From NCBI GenBank assembly GCA_003510135.1, contig DOKY01000021.1, positions 1-64,000 of the forward strand: a DNA stretch of 64,000 bases. Reading direction: 5' to 3'. Positions within the stretch are counted from its first letter, which is position 1; every line of letters begins with the position of its first letter. A model generated the notes under the pieces. That model had not been told where the DNA came from. It saw nothing but the letters and a program-made list of their open reading frames with translations, and ran no database searches. A program made the translations under genes and the position numbers. Of the stretch, positions 7,780 to 16,174 are shown one piece after another. Source of the stretch: Pseudothermotoga sp. (GTDB lineage: Bacteria > Thermotogota > Thermotogae > Thermotogales > DSM-5069).

Positions 7780-8978
7780 GGTGCGAACACCTCACATCGG
7801 TCTGACGAAATTTCTTTTGGCTTCACCGCCCACGGTAAGCGAAGTTCGCTGGGAAGCTTTTCCAACCTGAAGCATTCCTTCAGTACCTCATCGAGACCTT
7901 CTATCCAGACGAGAGGTGGCTCACCATCCGATCTTTTCAGCTTCACCGGCAAGTCATGAATCTCAGACGATAAATGTGCACAGTTGATCACTCTCGTCAA
8001 ACTGAGCGCAGACTCTAAGGTGCAATACACTTTCTCTTCGCCGCGTATAATGTCGACAACGTCCCAGAGTTTTTTCATACTCGCGTGATCCACAGGTCCA
8101 TACAGGTCGCGTGAACCATCTTTGAAAACAGCGAGGAAACAGCTCGTACTTTCGGGAAAGTCCCCATGGTTGAAGTACAGCCGTGCATTCTCGAAGTGCA
8201 GTTCAAAAACAGGACCGATCTTGTTTCTCACAGCATGAGATGCAAGAAACAGAATCTCAGTATTCATCGTCCTGATCTTCATGGCGCAAGTATCGAAATT
8301 TTCAATGTCGTTTGCTCTGTAGAGTTCTGCCTGAACCGTTTCCGGTGATGCGCTGTCGAGCACGCTGGGGCCGAGCAAGAACATCATGAAGTGCAGAAAA
8401 TGAGCGGTGGCGTTGGAGGCAACGCTATCGAACACCCACTTACCATCGACCTTGATCCTGCCAGCCCACGTTGATCTCTTGTAATATGCCGTGTCTCTCG
8501 GCCACAACACCAGAGCTTTAAATTTCTCTGCCTTTCCAAACCGGCCAGCCAGAAAATCTCTCTTGAGTCTCTGAACGGCTTCATCATGACACCATTGGAA
8601 TCCCACCGCAACGATGCGGTGTGACTCGTCCCGAGCCTTGATCATGCTCTTAACTTCATGTATGGTTGGTGCCGCAGGTTTTTCGCACAGCACATGGCTT
8701 CCATGAAGCAGCGCCTCGCATGTTTGTTCGCAATGCAGATGGATCGGTGTTGAGATCACAACAAGGTCCGCGAAGCAACTTGAGTAGAACTGGCCCAAAC
8801 TTTCGAAAATCGGTACCTTACAATTCAGTAGAGTCTGGTACAGCTCACTTCGATAGGCAAACGGATCGATTACACCGATCAGTTCAACGTTGTGTCTCCC
8901 TCCTTCCATGAGAAGCTGCTCTGCATACTTTCTGCCATAGCCTCCCACGCCCACGAGTGCTACCTTGATTGGTCTCAT
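7776..8978 (-). CDS. Gfo/Idh/MocA-family oxidoreductase
   Basis: A 400-residue second dehydrogenase of the same superfamily. It has the Rossmann motif VGVGGYGRKYA near the N-terminus and the EKP motif (LCEKPAAP, near residues 99-106). A C-terminal substrate domain follows, in which SNATAHFLHFMMFLLG occupies the place of the usual histidine-containing catalytic segment. It starts at ATG 8978, three bases after the permease stop. Two divergent members in one operon suggest sequential or paired redox steps on one substrate, as in inositol or deoxy/amino-sugar catabolism. That is inference. Confidence 0.85.
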   Translation of the reverse strand: MRPIKVALVGVGGYGRKYAEQLLMEGGRHNVELIGVIDPFAYRSELYQTLLNCKVPIFESLGQFYSSCFADLVVISTPIHLHCEQTCEALLHGSHVLCEKPAAPTIHEVKSMIKARDESHRIVAVGFQWCHDEAVQRLKRDFLAGRFGKAEKFKALVLWPRDTAYYKRSTWAGRIKVDGKWVFDSVASNATAHFLHFMMFLLGPSVLDSASPETVQAELYRANDIENFDTCAMKIRTMNTEILFLASHAVRNKIGPVFELHFENARLYFNHGDFPESTSCFLAVFKDGSRDLYGPVDHASMKKLWDVVDIIRGEEKVYCTLESALSLTRVINCAHLSSEIHDLPVKLKRSDGEPPLVWIEGLDEVLKECFRLEKLPSELRLPWAVKPKEISSDRCEVFAP

Positions 8979-8981
8979 GTG

Positions 8982-9794
8982 TCAGTATTTCAGCCCTCCC
9001 GCTGTAATGCCACGCATGAAGAATCTCTGGAACAACAAGAATATCACCAGAGTTGGTATTATGGTCAACGTGGAGAAGGCAAGGATCGTGTTCCACGGTG
9101 TACCTCCGAATTCGCCTTGGATCACTGCCAGCGCGAGCTGCAGTGTGTAAAGACTCCTCTTGTTAACGACAAGCAGTGGGAGTACAAAATCGTTCCATCT
9201 CCAGGTGAAGGAAAAGATCGACAGCGCTGCGATAAGAGGCTTGGATAACGGAAAGACGATCTTCCAGAATATCGCCCATTCGCTGGCACCGTCAACCTTC
9301 GCGCTCTCAAGAAACTCATCCGGTATATCCCTCATGTACTGAATCGCGGTGAACATACCTGTCGGAGTGTAAACAGCAGGTAGTATCAATCCCCACAAGT
9401 TGTTGATCAAACCAAGACGCCTTATGATGACGAACAATGGGACCATGATGACTTGAGCGGTTATGAAAAGCGTCATGACAACCAGACGGTTCAGAGTGAT
9501 CTTGCCTATGAAAGTTCCCTTCGCGAGTCCGTAACCACCCATGACGCTCGTCATCACGGTTATGATCGTTGCAACAACAGCAACAAACAATGTGTTTCTC
9601 AAATACGTGAGCATGTCTTGTTTCCGCAGAGCCTCTATGTATCCCTGCAGGCTTGGATTTTGCGGAAAAACGGTCGGCGGGTATGAGTAGATCTCCTTCA
9701 AACCCTTGAACGAGGAAGCAATGGAATAATAAACTGGAAGCATGTAGAGCAAGAGCATCACTATGAGAAAGATCAACTTTATGTATCTGGCCAT
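8982..9794 (-). CDS. Sugar ABC transporter permease, MalG type
   Basis: A 270-residue integral membrane permease of the CUT1 carbohydrate family with six hydrophobic segments. The cytoplasmic EAA loop reads ESAKVDGASEWAIFWKIVFP (near residues 181-200), the site that docks the ATPase. It pairs with the MalF-type permease encoded 15 bases upstream. No ATPase gene lies in this operon, so a shared MsmK/UgpC-type ATPase encoded elsewhere probably drives it. Confidence 0.93.
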   Translation of the reverse strand: MARYIKLIFLIVMLLLYMLPVYYSIASSFKGLKEIYSYPPTVFPQNPSLQGYIEALRKQDMLTYLRNTLFVAVVATIITVMTSVMGGYGLAKGTFIGKITLNRLVVMTLFITAQVIMVPLFVIIRRLGLINNLWGLILPAVYTPTGMFTAIQYMRDIPDEFLESAKVDGASEWAIFWKIVFPLSKPLIAALSIFSFTWRWNDFVLPLLVVNKRSLYTLQLALAVIQGEFGGTPWNTILAFSTLTIIPTLVIFLLFQRFFMRGITAGGLKY

Positions 9795-9809
9795 CGATTT
9801 CCCTCCCAG

Positions 9810-10661
9810 TCAGCGTTCGCGAACACGTAAAGTCACTACCGCTATCACAAATGAAACCAGGAGAAACACGACCGACATCGCATAGGCATAACCTATTCGC
9901 CATTGAGTGAACGCAGTGTTGTAAATGTAGAGTGGTGTGACCATCGTCGAATAACCTGGCCCGCCACCCGTCAAGACATACACGCCAGCAAAATCTCTGA
10001 ACACATGGGCTATCGCGGTCGTCAAAACGAGCAAGTTCGTGTTCTTCAAAAGTGGAAAGGTGACATACCAAAACGTTTGCCACCTGTTCGCACCGTCGAC
10101 TCTCGCCGCTTCGTGGAATTCTTCGGGTACTGATTGCAGACCCGTTATGAACATCATCATCAAAAGGCCCGTCATGCCCCACGTCCGCAACAAAGAAATA
10201 GCAAAAAGTGCAGGGGTTGGTTTGAGCAACCATGGCACAGGACTGAAACCGGCAGATTTGATAATGTGATTCAGCAAGCCAAGATCATAAGAAAGGAGCC
10301 ATTTAAACATGGTCGTCCCCGCAACAGCTGGCATCATGTAGGGCCAGTAGAAGAATGCCCTCAGAATTTTCGAAAATGTGGTCTCTTTGTAGAGACAAAC
10401 CGCAAGTGCAAGTGGGACGAAGAAACACATCGGCACCGTCATCATCAAAAGCTTTATCGACACCCAGATGGAATTCCAAAACCACTTGTCTTCGAGTAAT
10501 CTCAAAAAGTTGTCCCAACCGGTGAACTTTGGAGGACTGAGCAAATCCCAGCTGAAGAAACTCATCACGAACACGCTGAACACAGGAAGGAGTACGAATA
10601 TGAACAAGAAAACCAACGCCGGAACTGCAAAGAGAAACCTGCTGTTGATAAGCTTCTTCAT
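9810..10661 (-). CDS. Sugar ABC transporter permease, MalF type
   Basis: A 283-residue CUT1 permease with six hydrophobic segments and the EAA loop EAARVDGANRWQTFWYVTFP. ATG 10661 is preferred because GAGGAGGA lies eight bases before it and the protein then begins MKKLINSRFLFAVPALVFLF. An upstream ATG at 10760 would overlap the binding-protein gene and the intercistronic hairpin. It is the second gene of the minus-strand sugar operon. Confidence 0.93.
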   Translation of the reverse strand: MKKLINSRFLFAVPALVFLFIFVLLPVFSVFVMSFFSWDLLSPPKFTGWDNFLRLLEDKWFWNSIWVSIKLLMMTVPMCFFVPLALAVCLYKETTFSKILRAFFYWPYMMPAVAGTTMFKWLLSYDLGLLNHIIKSAGFSPVPWLLKPTPALFAISLLRTWGMTGLLMMMFITGLQSVPEEFHEAARVDGANRWQTFWYVTFPLLKNTNLLVLTTAIAHVFRDFAGVYVLTGGGPGYSTMVTPLYIYNTAFTQWRIGYAYAMSVVFLLVSFVIAVVTLRVRER

Positions 10662-10693
10662 CCCATTCCTCCTCAATTTCCAAAGGCTGAAAC

Positions 10694-10715
10694 GGGGGTG
10701 TCGAGTGACACCCCC
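10694..10715 (-). terminator. Intercistronic hairpin after the sugar-binding-protein gene
   Basis: GGGGGTGTC (10694-10702) and GACACCCCC (10707-10715) form a perfect 9-bp GC-rich stem with a four-base loop, placed between the binding-protein stop and the permease ribosome binding site. There is no long U-tract, so it is more likely a partial terminator or mRNA-protecting stem than a full stop. That would give more binding protein than permease. Confidence 0.75.
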
Positions 10716-10722
10716 AGATATT

Positions 10723-12000
10723 TCACTTCTTGCCTCCGAGTTCTGCAACGAGTTTTTCATACTCTTTCCTAATGTTCTTTATGGCTTCATCCAAGTTCAT
10801 TTGACCGGCGATCACGGCCGACATCTGGCTCACGATTGGGGTCTGCAACCTGGAATAAACCGTAGAATTGCGCACCGTGACGACCCAGTTTGGCGTGACC
10901 TCTGCCAATCTTCCACAGACAGCCTGAACTTGTTTCATAACCTCTTTGTCGTAGTCAACCTCGTGTTCTTTATACGCGGACATATGGTAAGTCTTTTTCA
11001 GGTAGATGTCATAGCCAAGCCCTTTCCAGCCAATCCAGAGGGCAAACTTGGCAGCAGCCTCTTCCCTGTCTTGCTTTCCCGTTTTGAACGCTCCAAAGAA
11101 TCTTCCACCCTCGCAGCTCAACCATTCCGCATCCTTTGGAAGATATGCGGGTACGAAATTCTTTTCAGCCTTGAGCAAATCCAACGTGCTCCAGCTCCCA
11201 GCCCAAAGGACCGCAGTCAAGCCTCCGGTGAAAGCCATATTTGGGTCCTGTGCGGCTATCCATTCCGCTGGGACCATGAGATTCTCCTTGAAAAGACTTA
11301 TGAACTCTTCGAGCACTTGTTTTGCCCTGGGGTCTTTGTCCAACATGAATTCGAGGTTCTCATCCAAAATTTTGACACCTCGGATACCTAGGTAGCAGAA
11401 CAGTCTTTCAGCAGTTCTCTGCATAGACATCGCATATGGCAGGTTGTTCGCTTCCTTCACTTTTTTGAGGACGTCGACAAATTCTTCCCATGTCCACGGT
11501 TCAGATCTGCCTCCAAACGGTGGGAATGGGATCTTCGCCTTCTTAAAGTAATCTGCGTTCACCCACAGGCACTGCATCGTGAAATGCAAAGGCACGTATC
11601 TGATTTCACCTTTTGTATCAACGATCCTGACGGCTGTTACGTCGTACATTGCTTTGAGGTACTGATCAGGCGTGATACCGAGGTGTTTTTGGATGTACGG
11701 TCTCAGGTCGATCATGTACTGCATGTAGCCCGGAGCGTACGGGTAAGTGATCGTGACCAGATCCGGTAAATCCCCACTCATGATGCCAAGTCTGACCTTC
11801 TGCTCGTACTGTGCATAGGGAACATCCACCAACTCAAACTCCACATCTGGATTCTGTTTCTTGTACTCCACAATTGCTGCCTCAAGCCCTTCCCTCTCTG
11901 TGCCACCACCACACCACACGACCAACTTGATCTTAGCTGCCACGGCGCTTACAGCCAGAGCCGCGATCAAGAAGAGTGAAATCCACTTGAAGTACTTCAC
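10723..12000 (-). CDS. Extracellular sugar-binding protein of an ABC transporter (family 1)
   Basis: A 425-residue secreted solute-binding protein. The N-terminal signal peptide (KYFKWISLFLIAALAVSAVAA) has no lipobox cysteine. It is followed by IKLVVWCGGGTEREGLEA and the family-1 pattern PDLVTITYPYAPGY and AGSWSTLDL. It starts at GTG 12000 behind a GGAGGAGGGG site. It heads an operon with two CUT1 permeases and two Gfo/Idh/MocA dehydrogenases. The ligand is probably a sugar or polyol; no closer identity can be read. Confidence 0.9.
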   Translation of the reverse strand: MKYFKWISLFLIAALAVSAVAAKIKLVVWCGGGTEREGLEAAIVEYKKQNPDVEFELVDVPYAQYEQKVRLGIMSGDLPDLVTITYPYAPGYMQYMIDLRPYIQKHLGITPDQYLKAMYDVTAVRIVDTKGEIRYVPLHFTMQCLWVNADYFKKAKIPFPPFGGRSEPWTWEEFVDVLKKVKEANNLPYAMSMQRTAERLFCYLGIRGVKILDENLEFMLDKDPRAKQVLEEFISLFKENLMVPAEWIAAQDPNMAFTGGLTAVLWAGSWSTLDLLKAEKNFVPAYLPKDAEWLSCEGGRFFGAFKTGKQDREEAAAKFALWIGWKGLGYDIYLKKTYHMSAYKEHEVDYDKEVMKQVQAVCGRLAEVTPNWVVTVRNSTVYSRLQTPIVSQMSAVIAGQMNLDEAIKNIRKEYEKLVAELGGKK

Positions 12001-12034
12001 CTGTACCCCTCCTCCCGGTAAAATGTCCGTAAAA

Positions 12035-12063
12035 ATTTTATCAGAATCCCTTCAGCGTTTCAA
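12035..12063 (-). promoter_or_regulatory. Sigma-A-type promoter of the minus-strand sugar ABC operon
   Basis: On the minus strand TTGAAA (12063-12058), a 17-base spacer and TAAAAT (12040-12035) form a near-consensus promoter. Transcription would start near 12028, about 28 bases before the GTG of the binding-protein gene. Confidence 0.75.
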
Positions 12064-12205
12064 GTGCCTTTCACTTGTGCTAACACATTTCAAAAGCCCA
12101 TCGAACGATCTGCGGCGTTGGGCAATTTGTGAAAAATTTTTTATAGCTCTTGAGAAAGGTGCGCATCGAGTAGAATATTCGCTAGAAGAGCGTGGAGGGA
12201 ACAAA

Positions 12206-12964
12206 ATGCGTTTCGTGGATTGTAAAACTGCGAGTTGCTCGCTGCCAGTTTTTGAAGTCAACGGCGAGGTGGGGGTTCTGTTCGTTCATGGTTTCACGGG
12301 TTCACCCCACGATTTCACTTACATGTCTCAGAGAGTTCTGAACGCGGGGTTTTCCGTCTCGGTTCCACGCTTGCCTGGGCACGGTACATGCGGTGAAGAT
12401 TTCCTGACCACCACGGCACACGACTGGCTCCGTCGGGCTTTCGATGCTTATTACGATCTCAGATCCGTTTGCAAGGATGTGTACATCGTTGGCCTGTCCA
12501 TGGGCGGGGTTATAGCAATCATCATGGCGTCCGTTTTGAGACCGAGAAAACTTGTGACCCTGGCGGCTGCCACTCATCTGTACAGCAACCGGATAAGGCT
12601 GGCCAGGCTCGTCGGTTTGTTCAAAGACAAGCTTCCGAAGCAAAAAACGCAGACGTACGAAGATCCCGCGATGGAGACTCTCAACAAAGAATACTGGTCC
12701 TACGATTGGCCCAGGCAGGCTGCGGAGCTCTACAGATTGATCAAAATGTCGAGAAAAGCTGTGAAACAGATCGTATCTGAAACGCTCGTTGTCGCGGCGC
12801 GAAACGATGAACTCGTACCGCTGAAAGCCGCGCAGTTCATCTACGACAACGTCCGCTCTGAGAAGAGAAAACTTCTGATCTTTGAAAAGTCAGGTCATGT
12901 GCTTTCCAACGACGTGGAGAAAGAAGCAGTGACCGATGCGGTACTGGCCTGGTTGAGATCCTGA
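12206..12964 (+). CDS. Carboxylesterase/lipase-type alpha/beta hydrolase
   Basis: A 252-residue cytoplasmic alpha/beta hydrolase. It has VLFVHGFTGSPHDF (oxyanion-hole HGF motif, near residue 30), the nucleophile elbow GLSMGG (near residue 98), an Asp in ARNDELVP (near 202) and a His in KSGHVLSND (near 233). This layout and length match the thermophilic carboxylesterase Est30/EstA group, which hydrolyses short acyl esters. ATG 12206 is chosen because GGAGGGA precedes it by six bases; longer frames have no such site. It is divergent from the sugar operon. A TTGAGA...TAGAAT pair with a short 15-base spacer lies just upstream. Confidence 0.88.
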   Translation: MRFVDCKTASCSLPVFEVNGEVGVLFVHGFTGSPHDFTYMSQRVLNAGFSVSVPRLPGHGTCGEDFLTTTAHDWLRRAFDAYYDLRSVCKDVYIVGLSMGGVIAIIMASVLRPRKLVTLAAATHLYSNRIRLARLVGLFKDKLPKQKTQTYEDPAMETLNKEYWSYDWPRQAAELYRLIKMSRKAVKQIVSETLVVAARNDELVPLKAAQFIYDNVRSEKRKLLIFEKSGHVLSNDVEKEAVTDAVLAWLRS

Positions 12965-12976
12965 AGGAGTGATCGG

Positions 12977-14128
12977 GTGAGCTGGAAGGTTGTTCTGGCG
13001 GGTTTTTGCATCTCGCTCATTTTCGGTTTTTCATTCCTTTTCACCAAGAACGCACTTGATCATTTGAAGCCTTTGACATTCCTTTCGTACCGTTTTTTTG
13101 TCGCGAGCGTTTTGTTCGTAACGCTCAAACTTTTTGGTGTGATCAAGTTCGAGAAAAAGCCATACTGGAAGCTCTGGAAACTGATCATCTTTCAACCCAT
13201 TCTGTACTTTCTCTTCGAAACTATGGGAGTTGCGAGGATCAACTCGTCTGAAGCCGGCATGATCGTTGCACTGATACCCATCGTTGTGAACGTGCTGGCG
13301 ATATTCATGCTCAAAGAACGCGGTGACAGTATCCACTACGCGCTGTTGCTCACGAGCTTTCTGGGTAGCGTGCTCATTGTCGGATTCAACGTGACGGCTC
13401 AGAACCTGCTCGGTAAACTGTTGATGTTGCTTGCGGTCTTTTCGGCGGCGCTGTACACGATCAGCGCGAGGAAGTTCTCGAAAGAGTTCGCGCCAGAGGA
13501 GATTAGCTTCTTCATGATGCTGTCTGGGTTCGTCTTCTTCAGCCTTGTGAGCCTGCTGAGTGGGCAGTTCAAGCTTGTGCTGAACGTTCATACTGTCTCG
13601 GCGGCGCTGTATCTTGGAATTCTTTCATCGGCCGTGGCTTTCTTCCTGCTCAACTACATGGTGAAACATGCGTCGCCCACGGTGACGAGCCTGTTTTCGA
13701 ACCTGACCACGGTCGTTGCGTGCATGGCGGGTGTGGTTTTCAGAAATGAAAGAATAGGTTCCGAACAGATTCTGGGAGTCATCTTCGTACTCACATCACT
13801 CATTGTGATCACCTACAGAAATCGTGAAAAAGAGGCAGAACCTTCTGACCGGTTCAAAATCATGCACGAGAATAAGAACACGATCATTCACGTGAATTTG
13901 CTCGGAAGAAACCTCCTATTGACACCGCACGCGTACGAGAGAATGGTTGAAAGAGGCGTGAGCTTGGAAGAGTTGAAGGAGTTGCTCGAATCGAAACATG
14001 CCTGCGCAGTGGTTCAGAGAAATGGAAGGATCAGAATAGACAACGGACAGATCGAAGCCATACTGCAGCCATCGATTAAAGCTCTGTACCTCGTGACGGT
14101 GATAAGAAAAGGTGAAAAGGCCCCATAG
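12977..14128 (+). CDS. DMT-superfamily (EamA) permease fused to a C-terminal DUF4258-like domain
   Basis: A 383-residue protein. Residues 1-285 form a typical ten-helix drug/metabolite transporter with two EamA repeats (FSFLFTKNALDHLKPLTFL; SSAVAFFLLNYMVKHASPT). Residues 294-383 are a soluble tail with TPHAYERMVERGVSLEELKE near residue 316, then beta-strand-like segments RIRIDNGQIEAILQ and LYLVTVIRKG. The HAxxRMxxRG pattern is that of DUF4258. The frame is continuous with no sign of a frameshift. The start is GTG 12977, behind GGAGTGA and 12 bases after the esterase stop. The transported metabolite is unknown. Confidence 0.85.
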   Translation: MSWKVVLAGFCISLIFGFSFLFTKNALDHLKPLTFLSYRFFVASVLFVTLKLFGVIKFEKKPYWKLWKLIIFQPILYFLFETMGVARINSSEAGMIVALIPIVVNVLAIFMLKERGDSIHYALLLTSFLGSVLIVGFNVTAQNLLGKLLMLLAVFSAALYTISARKFSKEFAPEEISFFMMLSGFVFFSLVSLLSGQFKLVLNVHTVSAALYLGILSSAVAFFLLNYMVKHASPTVTSLFSNLTTVVACMAGVVFRNERIGSEQILGVIFVLTSLIVITYRNREKEAEPSDRFKIMHENKNTIIHVNLLGRNLLLTPHAYERMVERGVSLEELKELLESKHACAVVQRNGRIRIDNGQIEAILQPSIKALYLVTVIRKGEKAP

Positions 14129-14147
14129 CAATCTAACTGATTTCTTC

Positions 14148-14525
14148 TTAACTACCACACTGTGGACACAGGATTAACGATACGATGTTCTCTCCCGGTT
14201 CAAGTTCCTGCGTGGCAGTACCGCGGAAGGTGCCCACATAGGTTTTGACGCTCACAGAGATGGAATAAGTACCTGGACTCACGTATAAACTGACTTGCTC
14301 GGGCAGTGTGCCGAAGTTCTCACTCCAGAGCTCCTCGTTCTCCCGAATCAGTGTAATCTTTGTAGATATTATCTGATCTTCCGCGGGAAAAGTTTCATGT
14401 TCAACGAATCTGAAATTGACGATGATCTCGTAGATAGGAGGTTGGGATGTCTGCAGACATCCGCCCAGAATCAGAAGTGATGCAACAATGCCAAGCAACG
14501 CGATTCGTGATGCCAGTAGTCTCAC
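14148..14525 (-). CDS. Small predicted lipoprotein of unknown function
   Basis: A 125-residue protein with a signal peptide ending in LILGGC, a clear lipobox, so the mature protein should be anchored at Cys 23. The rest is beta-rich (IIVNFRFVEHETFPAED, LYVSPGTYSISVSVK) with a C-terminal CPQC motif. I recognise no family; the fold could be a small Ig-like or carboxypeptidase-regulatory-like sandwich. The start is GTG 14525 behind GGAGG. It lies downstream of the orphan peptide-binding protein but is separated from it by a strong terminator. Confidence 0.6.
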   Translation of the reverse strand: MRLLASRIALLGIVASLLILGGCLQTSQPPIYEIIVNFRFVEHETFPAEDQIISTKITLIRENEELWSENFGTLPEQVSLYVSPGTYSISVSVKTYVGTFRGTATQELEPGENIVSLILCPQCGS

Positions 14526-14565
14526 ACCTCATACCTCCCTCAACAGACAACTTTGAACCATCGAT

Positions 14566-14593
14566 AAAAGGTGCGGCGCGAGCCGCACCTTTT
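14566..14593 (-). terminator. Terminator between the peptide-type binding protein and the lipoprotein gene
   Basis: AAAAGGTGCGGC and GCCGCACCTTTT form a 12-bp stem with a GCGA loop, with T-rich ends on both strands. It begins at the stop codon of the minus-strand binding-protein gene and should end that transcript. Confidence 0.85.
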
Positions 14594-16128
14594 CATTCGA
14601 ACCAAGCGTACTTGAGAATAACGAACTCTGTCGGCAACAACCAGACGTTCTTCAACTCTTTCTTGTGTGCGACGATGTTTGTCATGTTGTAAAGGAAGAT
14701 CCACGGCGCATCCTGAACTATCAACTTCTGTGCCTCCGCGTAGTACTGCAACAGTTTTTCCTTGTCGAGTTCGTGGGCGATCTTGTCTATCAGCTCGTCG
14801 ACCTTCGGGTTGCTGTAGAAAGTGTTGTTGTCTCCCGTACCGTTAGGATTGATGTTGTCAGAGTGGAACAGCGGATAGAGCACCCAGTGTCCCTCGCCCG
14901 TCGAAGGAGCCCAGCCGAGCAGGAAAAGCTCGTAGTCCCAGTCTGCCGGGTTGCTCGAGAACAGCTTGTTTATATAACTTGCCCACTCCATGGGCTTCAC
15001 ATCGACTGTTACACCAACTTCTTTCAACATGCCCTGCACGGCGACCGCAACTTCGTAGTCGTTGAGGTATCTGCCCTTTGGCGTCAGCAACTCAAGCTTA
15101 AGGTTCTCAACTCCTGCTTCCTTGAGCAACTGTTTCGCCTTCGCAGGATCGTATGGGTAGCCTCCAGTCGAGAAATAACCAAAGGTGTACTTTGCAAGTG
15201 GCGAATCGGATGGAACCGCAAGGTTCCTCATGATCGTGGCACAGAGCTTTTGTTTGTCAACGGCGTAGTTGAGTGCCTGTCTCACCCTGACGTCGTTTAG
15301 TGGTGGTTTTCTCATGTTGAATCCGATGTAGATGACCCTCAGACTAGGCTCAACCCTCACAACGAGCTTTTCGTCCTTCTGAAGAACGGGCACGAGTGCT
15401 GGAGGTGGGTTGAACATAACATCCACATCGCCGGCCCTCAGCTGTGTGACCCTCGAAACATCTTCGGGAACGATTGTGAAGACGATGCCGTCCAGGTAAG
15501 GTTGACCCTCTCTCCAGTAATTCGGATTTTTCACAAGTTCTATTCTTTCCCCAATCTTCCACTCCTTAAGCATGAACGGTCCAGTTCCAACAGGGTTTCT
15601 GCCGAGCTTCGCCGGATCATCACCGTAGGCATCAATGGCTTTCGGGGAAACTATCAAAGCCGCCTCGTGTGCGAGCCTGTTCAGGAACGGAGAGTAGGGT
15701 TTTTCGAGGACGAACTTCACCGTGTAGTCATCGACAACAACGATCTCTTTGACGATTCCTTTGAACAGGCCCGTTCTTCTGAGTGAGTTGTTCAGAACGT
15801 AGTCGTAGTACTTTTTCACCGCCTGGGCGTTGAAATCAGCTCCGTCGTGGAACTTCACACCTTTCCTGAGATAGAAGGTGTACTCGCAACCATCCTGAGA
15901 GATCTCCCATCTCTCCGCGAGCGCGGGCGTGATGTTCAATTTCTCGTCGAACTCGACAAGACCATCGAAGATGTGCCGACACACTGTTCCACTAATGTTG
16001 TCAGTCTGGTTGGCTGGTAACAAACTGACCGCGTCGGCGCCCATCACGTAGCGGGCAACACCACCGTACTTTGCAGAGAAGGAAAGGACTGCGACAAGAA
16101 CCAACAGAATCAGCAAGAACTTCTTCAT
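14593..16128 (-). CDS. Peptide/oligosaccharide ABC substrate-binding protein (family 5), orphan
   Basis: A 511-residue secreted protein with a signal peptide (KKFLLILLVLVAVLSFSAKY) and the SBP_bac_5 pattern: FDGLVEFDEKLNITPALAERW, YTFYLRKGVKFHDGADFNA, NPVGTGPFMLKEW and RQALNYAVDKQKLC. Family members bind di/oligopeptides, oligosaccharides or nickel. In Thermotogales many of them bind oligosaccharides. ATG 16128 follows GGAGGTG. No permease or ATPase genes adjoin it, so it must work with a transporter encoded elsewhere. Confidence 0.9.
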   Translation of the reverse strand: MKKFLLILLVLVAVLSFSAKYGGVARYVMGADAVSLLPANQTDNISGTVCRHIFDGLVEFDEKLNITPALAERWEISQDGCEYTFYLRKGVKFHDGADFNAQAVKKYYDYVLNNSLRRTGLFKGIVKEIVVVDDYTVKFVLEKPYSPFLNRLAHEAALIVSPKAIDAYGDDPAKLGRNPVGTGPFMLKEWKIGERIELVKNPNYWREGQPYLDGIVFTIVPEDVSRVTQLRAGDVDVMFNPPPALVPVLQKDEKLVVRVEPSLRVIYIGFNMRKPPLNDVRVRQALNYAVDKQKLCATIMRNLAVPSDSPLAKYTFGYFSTGGYPYDPAKAKQLLKEAGVENLKLELLTPKGRYLNDYEVAVAVQGMLKEVGVTVDVKPMEWASYINKLFSSNPADWDYELFLLGWAPSTGEGHWVLYPLFHSDNINPNGTGDNNTFYSNPKVDELIDKIAHELDKEKLLQYYAEAQKLIVQDAPWIFLYNMTNIVAHKKELKNVWLLPTEFVILKYAWFE

Positions 16129-16174
16129 CAAACACACCTCCCCACTGAAGTTTGGAAATATTTTACCACTTTAT

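Noticed and set aside
9316..10233. A 305-codon minus-strand frame overlapping both sugar permease genes in another frame
   Set aside because: The overlapping permeases show correct membrane topology and EAA loops; this frame gives a Cys/His-rich sequence without domains.
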